Assembly: GCA_017626045.1 (NCBI GenBank)
Contig: JAGAJP010000029.1
Location: 1 to 38,031 of the forward strand
Length of the DNA: 38,031 bases
Reading direction: 5' to 3'
Source: Muribaculaceae bacterium
GTDB lineage: Bacteria > Bacteroidota > Bacteroidia > Bacteroidales > Muribaculaceae
Each line of letters starts with the position of its first letter. Within the stretch, counting starts at the first letter, position 1. The position numbers were made by a program, and so were the translations under genes. Below the pieces are notes generated by a model. That model was not told where the DNA came from. It made no database searches and saw only the letters and a list, made by a program, of their open reading frames with translations. Below, one piece after another: positions 30,755-38,031 of this stretch.

Positions 30755-31324
30755 ATGAAAACGGGAATATATTGGCAACTGTTCACAACGTTTTTTAAGA
30801 TAGGAGCCTTTACATTTGGAGGGGGATGGGCTATGATTTCCATCATAGAGAAGGAGATAGTAGACCGGCACCACTGGATCGAGAAGGAAGAGTTTCTCGA
30901 CCTTCTCGCCATAGCCCAGTCGCTGCCGGGAATACTCGCCGTAAACATAGCCACCTCTATCGGCGACCGGCTGAAAGGACTGAAGGGAGGCATCGCTGCC
31001 GCATTGGGCACGATTCTTCCTTCGTTTATGATAATACTTGCGATAGCAATCTTCCTGACACCGGAGACTATAAAAAACAGTAGGGTGCTCAGCAGTATTT
31101 TCATGGGAATCCGACCTGCGGTCGTAGCATTGATAATAGCACCGGTAATCAGCACGGCAAAAGCCGCCAAACTTAGGCTTACGACAATCTGGATACCGGC
31201 GGTTGCCGCCCTTACGATAACCCTTGACCTCGGGGTCATCTCCAATCCCGTGACATGGATATTGCTCGGAGGCATCGGCGGCTATCTGCATTGGGCGTTG
31301 ATCTCAAGGCGTAAAGAGATTTAA
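30755..31324 (+). CDS. chromate transporter, first half (CHR family)
   Basis: The 189-residue membrane protein has about five to six helices. It contains the family N-terminal signature FKIGAFTFGGGWAMISIIE and the downstream AIAQSLPGILAVNIA, so it is one half of the ChrA-type transporter. Short CHR proteins work in pairs, and here the second half follows 45 bases later in the same direction. Such transporters export chromate or other anions by proton coupling, but the real substrate in gut bacteria is unclear. The A/T-rich repeat lies in the gap between the two halves. Confidence 0.88.
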   Translation: MKTGIYWQLFTTFFKIGAFTFGGGWAMISIIEKEIVDRHHWIEKEEFLDLLAIAQSLPGILAVNIATSIGDRLKGLKGGIAAALGTILPSFMIILAIAIFLTPETIKNSRVLSSIFMGIRPAVVALIIAPVISTAKAAKLRLTTIWIPAVAALTITLDLGVISNPVTWILLGGIGGYLHWALISRRKEI

Positions 31325-31325
31325 A

Positions 31326-31366
31326 GCCCTCAATTCTCAATTCTAAATTCTAAATTCTCAATTTTT
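31326..31366. repeat. A/T-rich simple repeat between transporter halves
   Basis: CAATTCTCAATTCTAAATTC-type units repeat here and read as the complement of the array at 25255-25402. Confidence 0.7.
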
Positions 31367-31369
31367 ATC

Positions 31370-31978
31370 ATGGGAATATACTTGAAAATGATCTGGGCAT
31401 ATCTGAAGATTGGAATCTTCGGATTCGGAGGAGGATATGCCATGCTGTCGCTTGTGGAGCGATCGGTTGTGGGACCCGGCTGGATCAGCGAACAGATGTT
31501 TACCGATATCGTAGCAATCTCACAGATGACCCCGGGACCTATCGGCATAAACTCCGCGACATATATCGGATATGTCGCACCCGGTCAGGTGTCTGGAGAA
31601 GCACTCTCCTCCCCTATCTGGGGGATAATCGGGAGCATCCTCTGCACACTTGCTGTCACTGTCCCCTCCTTCATACTTGTGCTGAAGGCATCCCACTTCA
31701 TCAGGAGGCACCATGAAAGCGGAATCATCAAAGCCATCTTTTCAGGGTTACGGCCGGTTGTGGTAGGGTTAATAGCCTCGGCAGCCATAATGCTCATGAA
31801 CTGGGAAAACTTCTCACCTTCGCATGACAGATATACGCTGATATGCAGTTGCGCGATATGCGCGATCTCATTCTGCCTTGTGTATTTCAAAATACCGTTC
31901 AGGGGGAAAAAGATAGGTCTTCATCCCATATTCGTAATATGCCTGATGGGGGCGGTAGGATTAATGCTATATTATTGA
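31370..31978 (+). CDS. chromate transporter, second half (CHR family)
   Basis: The 202-residue membrane protein repeats the family motifs in the second-half form: LKIGIFGFGGGYAMLSLVE near residue 13 and AISQMTPGPIGINSATYIGY near residue 48. The terminal helix ends GAVGLMLYY. It follows the first half closely and together they should form one transporter. Both genes appear complete. Confidence 0.88.
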   Translation: MGIYLKMIWAYLKIGIFGFGGGYAMLSLVERSVVGPGWISEQMFTDIVAISQMTPGPIGINSATYIGYVAPGQVSGEALSSPIWGIIGSILCTLAVTVPSFILVLKASHFIRRHHESGIIKAIFSGLRPVVVGLIASAAIMLMNWENFSPSHDRYTLICSCAICAISFCLVYFKIPFRGKKIGLHPIFVICLMGAVGLMLYY

Positions 31979-31980
31979 CT

Positions 31981-31998
31981 AAGAGTCCATCTAATAAA
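31981..31998. repeat. solitary 18-bp copy of the inverted-repeat element end
   Basis: The 18 bases AAGAGTCCATCTAATAAA match the start of the left end of the element at 30263. No second end is nearby, so it may be a remnant. Confidence 0.6.
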
Positions 31999-32015
31999 TA
32001 TTGAGTTATTGACAA

Positions 32016-33323
32016 ATGAAGAACAACGAAGAATATGAAAAAACATTGGAATGGCTTTTCAAACAACTTCCGATGTTTTCTCGCACCGGCGGAGCGGCAT
32101 ATAAACCGGGTCTGCAGACGAGCCTCGACATAGACAGTCATTTCGGTCATCCACACAGAAAATTCAAAAGCATACATATAGGAGGAACCAACGGCAAGGG
32201 AAGTACAAGCCACATGATAGCGGCTATACTTCAGAGCGAGGGCTACAAGACGGGGCTATACACATCGCCTCATCTTGTGGATTTTCGTGAGCGCATACGT
32301 GTTGACGGAGAAATGATTCCGAAAGAAAACGTGACGGATTTTGTAAGGCGTTATCAAGCAAGCGGCTACAATGGTCATCCCAGTTTCTTCGAACTCACCA
32401 TGATGATGGCATTTGACCACTTTGCAAGAGAGAGGGTTGACTACGCGGTGATAGAGGTCGGAATGGGAGGGCGCCTTGACTCCACCAACATCATCACTCC
32501 TGAAGTGAGCGTCATCACCAATATCTCTAAAGACCACACTCAGTTCTTAGGCAAGACTCTAAAAGAAATAGCACGGGAAAAAGCCGGCATCATCAAGACT
32601 GGAATCCCGGCAGTGATTGGAGAAGCCGAAGGAGAGATAAGGGAGGAATTTGAAGAGAAGGCAAGCGAGGAAGGAACGACAATTCTGTTTGCCCAAGACT
32701 TTCACCCGTTGCAAGTATGCCAAGAGAGTGAACAGGGAGGATGGGACTGCGACAGTCCGGTATGCGGGTCTTTCCACAGTCCGCTCAGCGGTGACTATCA
32801 GAAAAAGAATATCAACACAGTGCTTGCGGCAATATGCGAGATGCGGAGAAGCGGCATCGAGATAAGCGATGACTCAATCAGAGCAGGAATGGACGGAGTC
32901 TGTGCTCTCACAGGACTCGCCGGACGATGGATGAAACTATCGGAAACACCTTTGACAGTTTGCGACACCGGACATAATGAAGCGGGACTTCGCTACACCA
33001 TGGGCCAGCTTGCGAGAGAGGCGGAGAAGCGAGGCGGAAAGAAACGCCTGATTTTAGGATTTGTAGCCGACAAGGCGATAGATGACATTATCGAACTTCT
33101 ACCGCGAGACGCAGAGTATTATCTGACACAGGCGCCAATACCCCGCGCTCTTCCTAAGGAAGATCTCGTCAAGAAATTTGCGGAACACGGCATCACGGGC
33201 ATACCCTATCCCTCAGCCAAAGAGGCAGCGGAAGCAGCAAAAATGGCGTCTGCACCGGAAGACGTGGTCTATATCGGAGGAAGCACTTTTATTGTGGCGG
33301 ACTACCTTGAAGCTAATGCATAA
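32016..33323 (+). CDS. folC: folylpolyglutamate/dihydrofolate synthase
   Basis: FolC adds glutamates to folate and makes dihydrofolate from dihydropteroate. The 435-residue protein has the ATP-binding P-loop GGTNGKGSTSHMI (about 56-68), then PHLVDFRERIRVDG, VIEVGMGGRLDSTN and ISKDHTQFLG. The C-terminal part has a CDTGHNEAG motif. Length fits the bifunctional form. It stands alone after the transporter pair, with a terminator shared with rng on the other strand. The solitary element end lies in its leader. Confidence 0.92.
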   Translation: MKNNEEYEKTLEWLFKQLPMFSRTGGAAYKPGLQTSLDIDSHFGHPHRKFKSIHIGGTNGKGSTSHMIAAILQSEGYKTGLYTSPHLVDFRERIRVDGEMIPKENVTDFVRRYQASGYNGHPSFFELTMMMAFDHFARERVDYAVIEVGMGGRLDSTNIITPEVSVITNISKDHTQFLGKTLKEIAREKAGIIKTGIPAVIGEAEGEIREEFEEKASEEGTTILFAQDFHPLQVCQESEQGGWDCDSPVCGSFHSPLSGDYQKKNINTVLAAICEMRRSGIEISDDSIRAGMDGVCALTGLAGRWMKLSETPLTVCDTGHNEAGLRYTMGQLAREAEKRGGKKRLILGFVADKAIDDIIELLPRDAEYYLTQAPIPRALPKEDLVKKFAEHGITGIPYPSAKEAAEAAKMASAPEDVVYIGGSTFIVADYLEANA

Positions 33324-33346
33324 TTCATAATGCATAATGCAAAATT
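33317..33346. repeat. ATGCATAAT-type intergenic repeat after folC
   Basis: Contains ATGCATAATTCATAATGCATAATGCA, written here as a family description in words: alternating ATGCATAAT and TTCATAAT units. It is related to the copies at 21394 and 11864. Confidence 0.55.
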
Positions 33347-33390
33347 AGCTACCTCAAGCTATAGCAATTCTTATGCATAATCAAAAAAAA

Positions 33391-33416
33391 CGGGCTGCTT
33401 TTGTTGAAGCAGTCCG
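33391..33416. terminator. bidirectional terminator between folC and rng
   Basis: CGGGCTGCTT (33391-33400), TTGTTG, AAGCAGTCCG (33407-33416) with one G-T pair, flanked by an A-run and a T-run. It serves both converging genes. Confidence 0.85.
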
Positions 33417-33443
33417 TTTTTGTTTTCTTCATTATTTTGACAT

Positions 33444-35093
33444 TTACTGGTCGGAAGCGGAAGAATCTTCATCGGCCGACCGGTCAGATCTGGTCTTGTT
33501 TTTAGATTGTGCGGAATTCATATCGCTTTCCTCCTGAAGGAAAACCTCCTTACCGGAATTATCGATAACCTTGTATTGAAGATATGCGAGAGCCTCATCC
33601 GGCACCACTTTGAGACCTCTGCCGAAACGACGGCGCCATTTACCATAAATAGAAAACATACCTTTCTTCACGTATGCATCGACAAAAGGATGCACAAAGA
33701 GAGTGAATTTCTTGATATCAAGATGGTCTGTTAGGTATACGAGTTTTTCCTCGAGTTTGTCGGTAAACAGCAATGAGGGCTGAACCACACCCTTGCCGAA
33801 GCAGCAAGGACATGATTCTTCAGTAGTGATGTCGAGAGCCGGGCGAACCCTTTGCCGGGTAATCTGCATCAGGCCGAACTTTGAGAGAGGAAGGATATTG
33901 TGTCGTGCCCTGTCCTTTGACATATTGTCGCGCATATGCTCTAGCAACTGTTGCCTATGCTCTGCCTTCGCCATATCGATAAAATCGACTACAATAATAC
34001 CGCCCATATCTCGGAGTCTCAACTGTCGGGCTATTTCATCAGCTGCCCTTAAGTTGACTTCAAGTGCATTTGTCTCCTGATCCTGAGAAGCCTTGCTACG
34101 GTTTCCCGAATTGACATCAATCACATGAAGAGCCTCGGTATGCTCAATGATCAGATAAGCGCCGGACTTGAAGGATACAGTCTTTCCGAAAGCCGACTTT
34201 ATCTGCCTGGTGATATTGAAATGGTCGAAAATCGGGATATCCTTCGAATAAAGCTTGACCGACTCCTTGTTTTCGGGAGCAATCAGCGAGATATAGTTCT
34301 GAATCTGCTCAAACACTTCAGCGTCGTTGACATATACACTTTCGAATGAAGGATTGAAAATATCACGAATGACGCTGACGGCTCTTGACTCCTCTTCATA
34401 AATAAGGGAGGGTGGAGTGCTTCTCTGCATTTTGGCGATAGCATTCTGCCAAGCCTCCACAAGAGTCCGCATTTCATTAATAAGTTCGGCAACTTTCTTA
34501 CCTTCGGCAGAAGTACGCACAATTATACCGAATCCCTTTGGCTTGATGCTTGTGATGAGTTGACGGAGTCTTATTTTTTCTTCCGTCGACTTGATTTTCT
34601 GAGAGATAGAGATTTTGTTACCAAAAGGGATAAGGACCATGAAACGTCCTGTAATGGAAAGTTCGGTAGTAAGTCTGGGGCCCTTGGTGGAAATCGGTTC
34701 CTTGGCAATCTGGACAAGCAGACGCTGACCGGGCTGGAGGAGATCGGAAATCGTGCCTTGTTTGGGGATATCAGGAAGGACCTTACAGTTTGCAATTTCA
34801 GGAACAGACTCAGGAGATTCGAGAGCCTGATTTATGAAAGAAGAATATGTCGAGAACTGAGGTCCGAGATCAAGATAATGAAGAAAAGCGTCCTTATCAT
34901 AACCGACGTCGACAAATGCGGCGTTAAGACCCGGCATTAGTTTCTTTACCTTCGCAAGATAGAAATCGCCGACCGAATACACTTCCGATCTGCTTTCCTT
35001 CTGAAGAGAAACCAGGCGCGAGTCTTCGAGCAAGGCGATTGAAATCTCCTTCTGCTGCACGTCGACGAAGAGTTCGCTTTTCAAAGAATCCAT
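33444..35093 (-). CDS. rng: ribonuclease G/E family endonuclease
   Basis: RNase G/E cuts single-stranded RNA in rRNA maturation and mRNA decay. The 549-residue protein has an S1-type domain from about residue 37, with a long insertion, and the catalytic pair Asp326 (HVIDVNSGN) and Asp370 (IVVDFIDM). The zinc link CPCC is at 428-431. The C-terminal tail (about 525-549) is hydrophilic and charged. It is slightly longer than the usual RNase G because of the S1 insertion and tail. HU lies upstream with the 29-residue protein between, an order seen in other Bacteroidota. Confidence 0.93.
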   Translation of the reverse strand: MDSLKSELFVDVQQKEISIALLEDSRLVSLQKESRSEVYSVGDFYLAKVKKLMPGLNAAFVDVGYDKDAFLHYLDLGPQFSTYSSFINQALESPESVPEIANCKVLPDIPKQGTISDLLQPGQRLLVQIAKEPISTKGPRLTTELSITGRFMVLIPFGNKISISQKIKSTEEKIRLRQLITSIKPKGFGIIVRTSAEGKKVAELINEMRTLVEAWQNAIAKMQRSTPPSLIYEEESRAVSVIRDIFNPSFESVYVNDAEVFEQIQNYISLIAPENKESVKLYSKDIPIFDHFNITRQIKSAFGKTVSFKSGAYLIIEHTEALHVIDVNSGNRSKASQDQETNALEVNLRAADEIARQLRLRDMGGIIVVDFIDMAKAEHRQQLLEHMRDNMSKDRARHNILPLSKFGLMQITRQRVRPALDITTEESCPCCFGKGVVQPSLLFTDKLEEKLVYLTDHLDIKKFTLFVHPFVDAYVKKGMFSIYGKWRRRFGRGLKVVPDEALAYLQYKVIDNSGKEVFLQEESDMNSAQSKNKTRSDRSADEDSSASDQ

Positions 35094-35166
35094 TTTTTAA
35101 TAATTATGAATATTGATATTTTAGAAACAACTTTAATGTTAAACAAATACAAAAATCAAAAAGAGG

Positions 35167-35207
35167 GGCCGGAGGAAAGGCTAAAGCAATCACCTGTCCA
35201 TCCGGCC
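35167..35207 (-). terminator. terminator after the small ribosomal-type gene
   Basis: On the minus strand GGCCGGA (35201-35207) pairs with TCCGGCC (35167-35173), followed by a T-rich run (plus 35150-35165). The loop is large, 27 bases. Confidence 0.55.
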
Positions 35208-35288
35208 TTATCTTATGTCTTCGTCACGCTCCATAAAAGGACGGACGTGCTGAGCTGTGTCGGAGAAGACTAACCCGGATAAACCGGC

Positions 35289-35378
35289 TTATTTCTTCTT
35301 ATGACGATTCTTTCTCAGTCTTTTCTTACGCTTATGCGTGGCCATCTTATGGCCTTTTCTTTTCTTTCCGCTGGGCAT
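35289..35378 (-). CDS. 29-residue basic protein, AURKAIP1/COX24 (mS38-like) type
   Basis: The product is MPSGKKRKGHKMATHKRKKR followed by a nine-residue basic tail, 29 residues in all, almost half Lys or Arg. The segment MATHKRKKRLRKNRH matches the short AURKAIP1/COX24 motif, known from mitochondrial ribosomal protein mS38 and from Bacteroidota genomes. It probably binds rRNA in the small subunit. It lies between HU and RNase G on the minus strand and is easily missed because of its size. Confidence 0.85.
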   Translation of the reverse strand: MPSGKKRKGHKMATHKRKKRLRKNRHKKK

Positions 35379-35488
35379 AAATGAATGATGTTTATGATGT
35401 TTATGACTATTAATGAAGTTGTATCAACAACTTATATAAAAAAGAGACGGCGCTACCGAAACGGGAGCGAGGATTCCAAGACGGAATC

Positions 35489-35761
35489 TTATTTCACCAT
35501 CTCAAGGAAAGCCTTTGAGGGCTTGAATGCCGGAATATTGTGCTCCGGTATTTTGATTGTAGTGTTTTTGGAGATATTACGCGCTGTTTTCTCCCTACGT
35601 GTCTTGATGATGAAGCTTCCGAAGCCGCGAAGATATACGTTATTGCCTGCTGCCATGGAATCTTTCATTACTTCCATGAAGTTTTCTACAACTGCCAACA
35701 CGGCTGCTTTCTCTATGCCGGTGTTGCGCGAAATCTCGTTGACGATGTCTGCCTTTGTCAT
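35489..35761 (-). CDS. HU-family DNA-binding protein
   Basis: HU bends and compacts DNA as a dimer. The 90-residue protein has the N-terminal helices (KADIVNEISRNTGIEK) and the beta arm region with GFGSFIIKTRREKTARN, ending in PAFKPSKAFLEMVK. The arm usually reads RNPxTG, and here reads RNISKNTTIKIPEH, a variant seen in Bacteroidota HU proteins. It precedes the 29-residue gene and rng on the same strand. Confidence 0.93.
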   Translation of the reverse strand: MTKADIVNEISRNTGIEKAAVLAVVENFMEVMKDSMAAGNNVYLRGFGSFIIKTRREKTARNISKNTTIKIPEHNIPAFKPSKAFLEMVK

Positions 35762-35944
35762 TGCGAATTATTTTTTGGAGTTATCTTTATTAATTATACC
35801 TAAATCAATTTTTATAAAATGTCAAACACCAAAAACGATTCAAAAAAACGCATCTTTGGGTTTGCGACTGCAAATATCGTGATTTTTTTTGGAATAATCA
35901 CTATGTCAGACCGAAAAAATGCAGTACGACTGCAAAAAATGTGT

Positions 35945-35952
35945 TATATTTG
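35945..35952 (+). promoter_or_regulatory. -7 element of the YjjG-type gene
   Basis: TATATTTG at 35945-35952 fits the Bacteroidota -7 consensus and sits 17 bases before the start codon. No good -33 element was found. Confidence 0.4.
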
Positions 35953-35969
35953 CAGAAAACTAACAAGGC

Positions 35970-36692
35970 ATGGCTCTAAAATGGTTATTTTTCGATCTTG
36001 ACGACACTCTATACGATTTCACACAGTCTTCTCTCGTGTCGCTGCGGAAGTTGTGGGATGAAGAGGAACTGATTAAGACCAAGTATGACGATCCCGAATC
36101 TTTTATTGATGAATATCACAAACACAACGCCCTGATGTGGGAGCGTCACGAACGGGGAGAAATCACAGCCGAATATCTTAAGATGGAGCGTTTTCGCCTG
36201 ACACTGGCTCCGGACAAACACGATGAGGACACAGAAACGGCTATGAGAGGTCTGAACAGACGATATCTGGAACATTTAGGGGAAAGCGATCTCACATGTC
36301 CCGGAGCGCAGGAACTCCTTGCGAGTCTGCACGGCAAATATATGATGGGTATACTGACCAACGGATTCACTGAAGTTCAGTATAAAAAACTTCGCAGCAC
36401 AGGATTATGGCGCCACATACAAAGGATGGTAATCAGCGATGAAATCGGCATACAGAAGCCTGATCCGAGACTGTTTCATTTCGCCGAAGAAGCAGTAGGT
36501 GCTAAGGCAGACGAAATAATGATTATTGGCGACAACCCCGACAACGATGTGGCAGGAGCACTACAGGCTGGATGGCGTGCAGTGTATTACGACCGCAAAA
36601 TGAGAGGAGAACGGGCGTTTGATTCCAAGGGCTTTCAGGGCAGAATAACCGACTTGAGAGAGCTAAACGAAATCCTGAGAGCTCAAAATTAA
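35970..36692 (+). CDS. YjjG-family HAD nucleotide phosphatase
   Basis: These enzymes remove phosphate from non-canonical pyrimidine nucleotides and protect the DNA pool. The 240-residue protein has motif I FFDLDDTLYDF with Asp9 and Asp11, motif II TNGF, motif III Lys in QKPDPRLF and motif IV IGDNPDNDV. The cap domain is helical (about residues 18-105). It converges with yigZ, with only seven bases between the two ends. The specific substrate is inferred from the family. Confidence 0.9.
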   Translation: MALKWLFFDLDDTLYDFTQSSLVSLRKLWDEEELIKTKYDDPESFIDEYHKHNALMWERHERGEITAEYLKMERFRLTLAPDKHDEDTETAMRGLNRRYLEHLGESDLTCPGAQELLASLHGKYMMGILTNGFTEVQYKKLRSTGLWRHIQRMVISDEIGIQKPDPRLFHFAEEAVGAKADEIMIIGDNPDNDVAGALQAGWRAVYYDRKMRGERAFDSKGFQGRITDLRELNEILRAQN

Positions 36693-36699
36693 CACGATA

Positions 36700-37293
36700 T
36701 CAAAGCAAGCATAAGCCGGGGATATCAGACAGTCGTCGACGGAGCATGTCGGCATCGTCGAGACGGACAGAAAGGGACATGAGACATGAATTGTCGAACT
36801 GCTGCTCCTGTATTTCTGCACCGGAGGACTTGACTGTCTTCATGACATCATTCATCGCAAGGTAAGGGAATGAAAATGTGAAGACTTCCCGGCGCACACA
36901 CTGTCTAACTCCGGAATCACCAAGCGCGAGAGCCGCCGCCTCTTTATAAGCGGCAGTAAGACCCGGAGTACCCAACTTGATTCCGCCGAAATATCTGACT
37001 ACGCCCACCGCGACATCAGTCAATCCCAACGAATTAATCTGGCCTAAAATCGGTTTGCCGGCAGTTCCCGACGGCTCGCCATTGTCGTTTGCCATCCATT
37101 CAAGGCGGTCAGGCCCGACCACATAAGCCCAGCAGACATGTCGCGCGTCGTGATACTCATTCTGAAGAGCCTTGATTCGGGCTTTAGCCTCATCAGCGCT
37201 TTCGACATGAAATGCAAAAGAGAGGAACCGGCTTTTCTTTTCAACAAACTTACCGGTTCCTTCTTTATCAATAGTGTAAAAAATGTCCGACAT
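36700..37293 (-). CDS. YigZ/IMPACT family protein
   Basis: I chose the ATG at 37293 (197 residues); the frame runs further upstream but into the DJ-1 gene. The N-terminal IMPACT domain carries KKSRFLSFAFHV, DARHVCWAYVVG, NDNGEPSGTAGKPIL and VVRYFGGIKLGTPGL. The C-terminal 60 residues resemble the DUF1949 domain. The family is linked to translation stress control and ribosome association in other organisms. It follows the DJ-1 gene with a gap of four bases, suggesting coupling. Confidence 0.9.
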   Translation of the reverse strand: MSDIFYTIDKEGTGKFVEKKSRFLSFAFHVESADEAKARIKALQNEYHDARHVCWAYVVGPDRLEWMANDNGEPSGTAGKPILGQINSLGLTDVAVGVVRYFGGIKLGTPGLTAAYKEAAALALGDSGVRQCVRREVFTFSFPYLAMNDVMKTVKSSGAEIQEQQFDNSCLMSLSVRLDDADMLRRRLSDIPGLCLL

Positions 37294-37297
37294 CGGA

Positions 37298-37888
37298 TTA
37301 TCCGAAATTGTAATCCGCGCCACTGGAGGCGTTGGGATAAAGCAACATACCGGCAGCGACTTCAGACGCGGCATTCTCGCCAAGCGAGCGACGCACAATC
37401 TCGAGAGCCCAGAGGGTCGCGCTCGAGGGTCCGTTGGCTGTCACAAACCTGCCGGACGAAACGACATTCTCACGACGGTAGATACCGCCGGAAGCCTTCT
37501 CTTCAAACCCCGGGTAACAAGTAAACTCAACGCCGTCGAGGACACCAAGTCTTCCAAGCACCTCACCGGGTGAAGCACAAATAGCTGCAACGCAACCCGA
37601 CCGGGAGTCAAGTTGATTACGAATCACACCGTGAAGCGGTGCAAAGTCAAAGAGATTTGTGGCGCCCGGCAGACCGCCCGGGAAGACGAGCCATTCCGCA
37701 TCGGCGAAAAGGGTCGTATCAAACAGTGCGTCGGCAGTAACGCAAACGCCATGAGCGCCTCTCACCTGAAGAGAAGAACTAATAGAAACGGTCTTGACCG
37801 GCATCCCGGCCCTACGCATTACATCGATAACTGAAACTGCCTCGATTTCCTCGAAGCCATCAGCCAAGAAAACAAATGAGTCTCTCAT
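37298..37888 (-). CDS. DJ-1/PfpI family protein
   Basis: The 196-residue protein is of the DJ-1 class, with Glu16 in GFEEIEA and the reactive Cys104 in AAICASPGEVLG, the nucleophile elbow of the fold. Members act as glyoxalase- or deglycase-like enzymes or oxidative-stress sensors; which applies here cannot be told. It is the first gene of a pair with yigZ. A GTTTAAACAACTTCA motif lies directly before its start, as for the first gene of the window. Confidence 0.9.
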   Translation of the reverse strand: MRDSFVFLADGFEEIEAVSVIDVMRRAGMPVKTVSISSSLQVRGAHGVCVTADALFDTTLFADAEWLVFPGGLPGATNLFDFAPLHGVIRNQLDSRSGCVAAICASPGEVLGRLGVLDGVEFTCYPGFEEKASGGIYRRENVVSSGRFVTANGPSSATLWALEIVRRSLGENAASEVAAGMLLYPNASSGADYNFG

Positions 37889-38000
37889 AGTGAAGTTGTT
37901 TAAACTTATTTACAAATGATAAAAATTACATTGAAGTGTTAAACCCATCATTTTCTTTATCAATCTTCCGCCATCTTGCCGGCGTATTTTTCCCCGCTCA

Positions 38001-38028
38001 TCGGTCACGATGCCCGCATCGCTCCCTC
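38001..38028. repeat. second copy of the 28-bp block
   Basis: Identical to 30504-30531. The window ends three bases later, so the rest of a possible second element is not visible. Confidence 0.75.
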
Positions 38029-38031
38029 TTC

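Noticed and set aside
35385..35882. Plus-strand open frame of 165 codons
   Set aside because: It is opposite HU and its leader and has no recognisable features.

Overview
The window looks like chromosomal DNA from a gut Bacteroidales bacterium, most likely Muribaculaceae or a close relative. The reasons are the recurring Bacteroidota promoter (TTTG, 20 bases, TAnnTTTG), few Shine-Dalgarno sites, and BACON, PEGA, DUF4494 and type IX-like sorting-tail proteins. Typical core genes (nifJ, tkt, HU next to RNase G, priA) sit among them. The family-level placement is inference.

Bases 1-11349 hold seven minus-strand genes, all with export signals. In transcription order they are a beta-helix-like protein, a 921-residue protein with 68-residue repeats and a sorting-like tail, a PEGA/beta-barrel protein, a BACON lipoprotein, an LPP20-like protein, a 205-residue unknown, and a transglutaminase-like protein with four 38-residue repeats that runs off the left edge. 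The first five are packed like an operon. The last two follow a large hairpin. Upstream (about 11415-11745) is a predicted structured RNA of about 325 nt with its own promoter, a pseudoknot and a terminator.

Bases 11860-13320 hold a small module (XRE regulator, DUF3990 protein, 66-residue protein) that resembles a toxin-antitoxin unit. It has an operator palindrome next to its promoter and is flanked by related direct repeats. priA (minus) follows.

Bases 15960-21387 are plus-strand housekeeping genes: fabG-ispD-pseudouridine synthase, a TetR regulator with a FabH-like synthase, an initiator tRNA with promoter and terminator, and a DbpA-like helicase with a DEFD motif. Bases 21528-30165 are minus-strand metabolic genes: nifJ, transketolase, a FucP-like sugar permease, a YggS-type PLP protein and a DUF4494 protein.

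Bases 30166-38031 begin with a 333-bp element with perfect 33-bp terminal inverted repeats. A split chromate transporter pair, folC, rng (minus), a 29-residue basic ribosomal-type protein (minus), HU (minus), a YjjG-type phosphatase, and a yigZ/DJ-1 pair (minus) follow. A 28-bp block of the element recurs at the right edge.

The best candidates for something undescribed are the structured RNA with the secreted-protein cluster, and the three-gene DUF3990 module.
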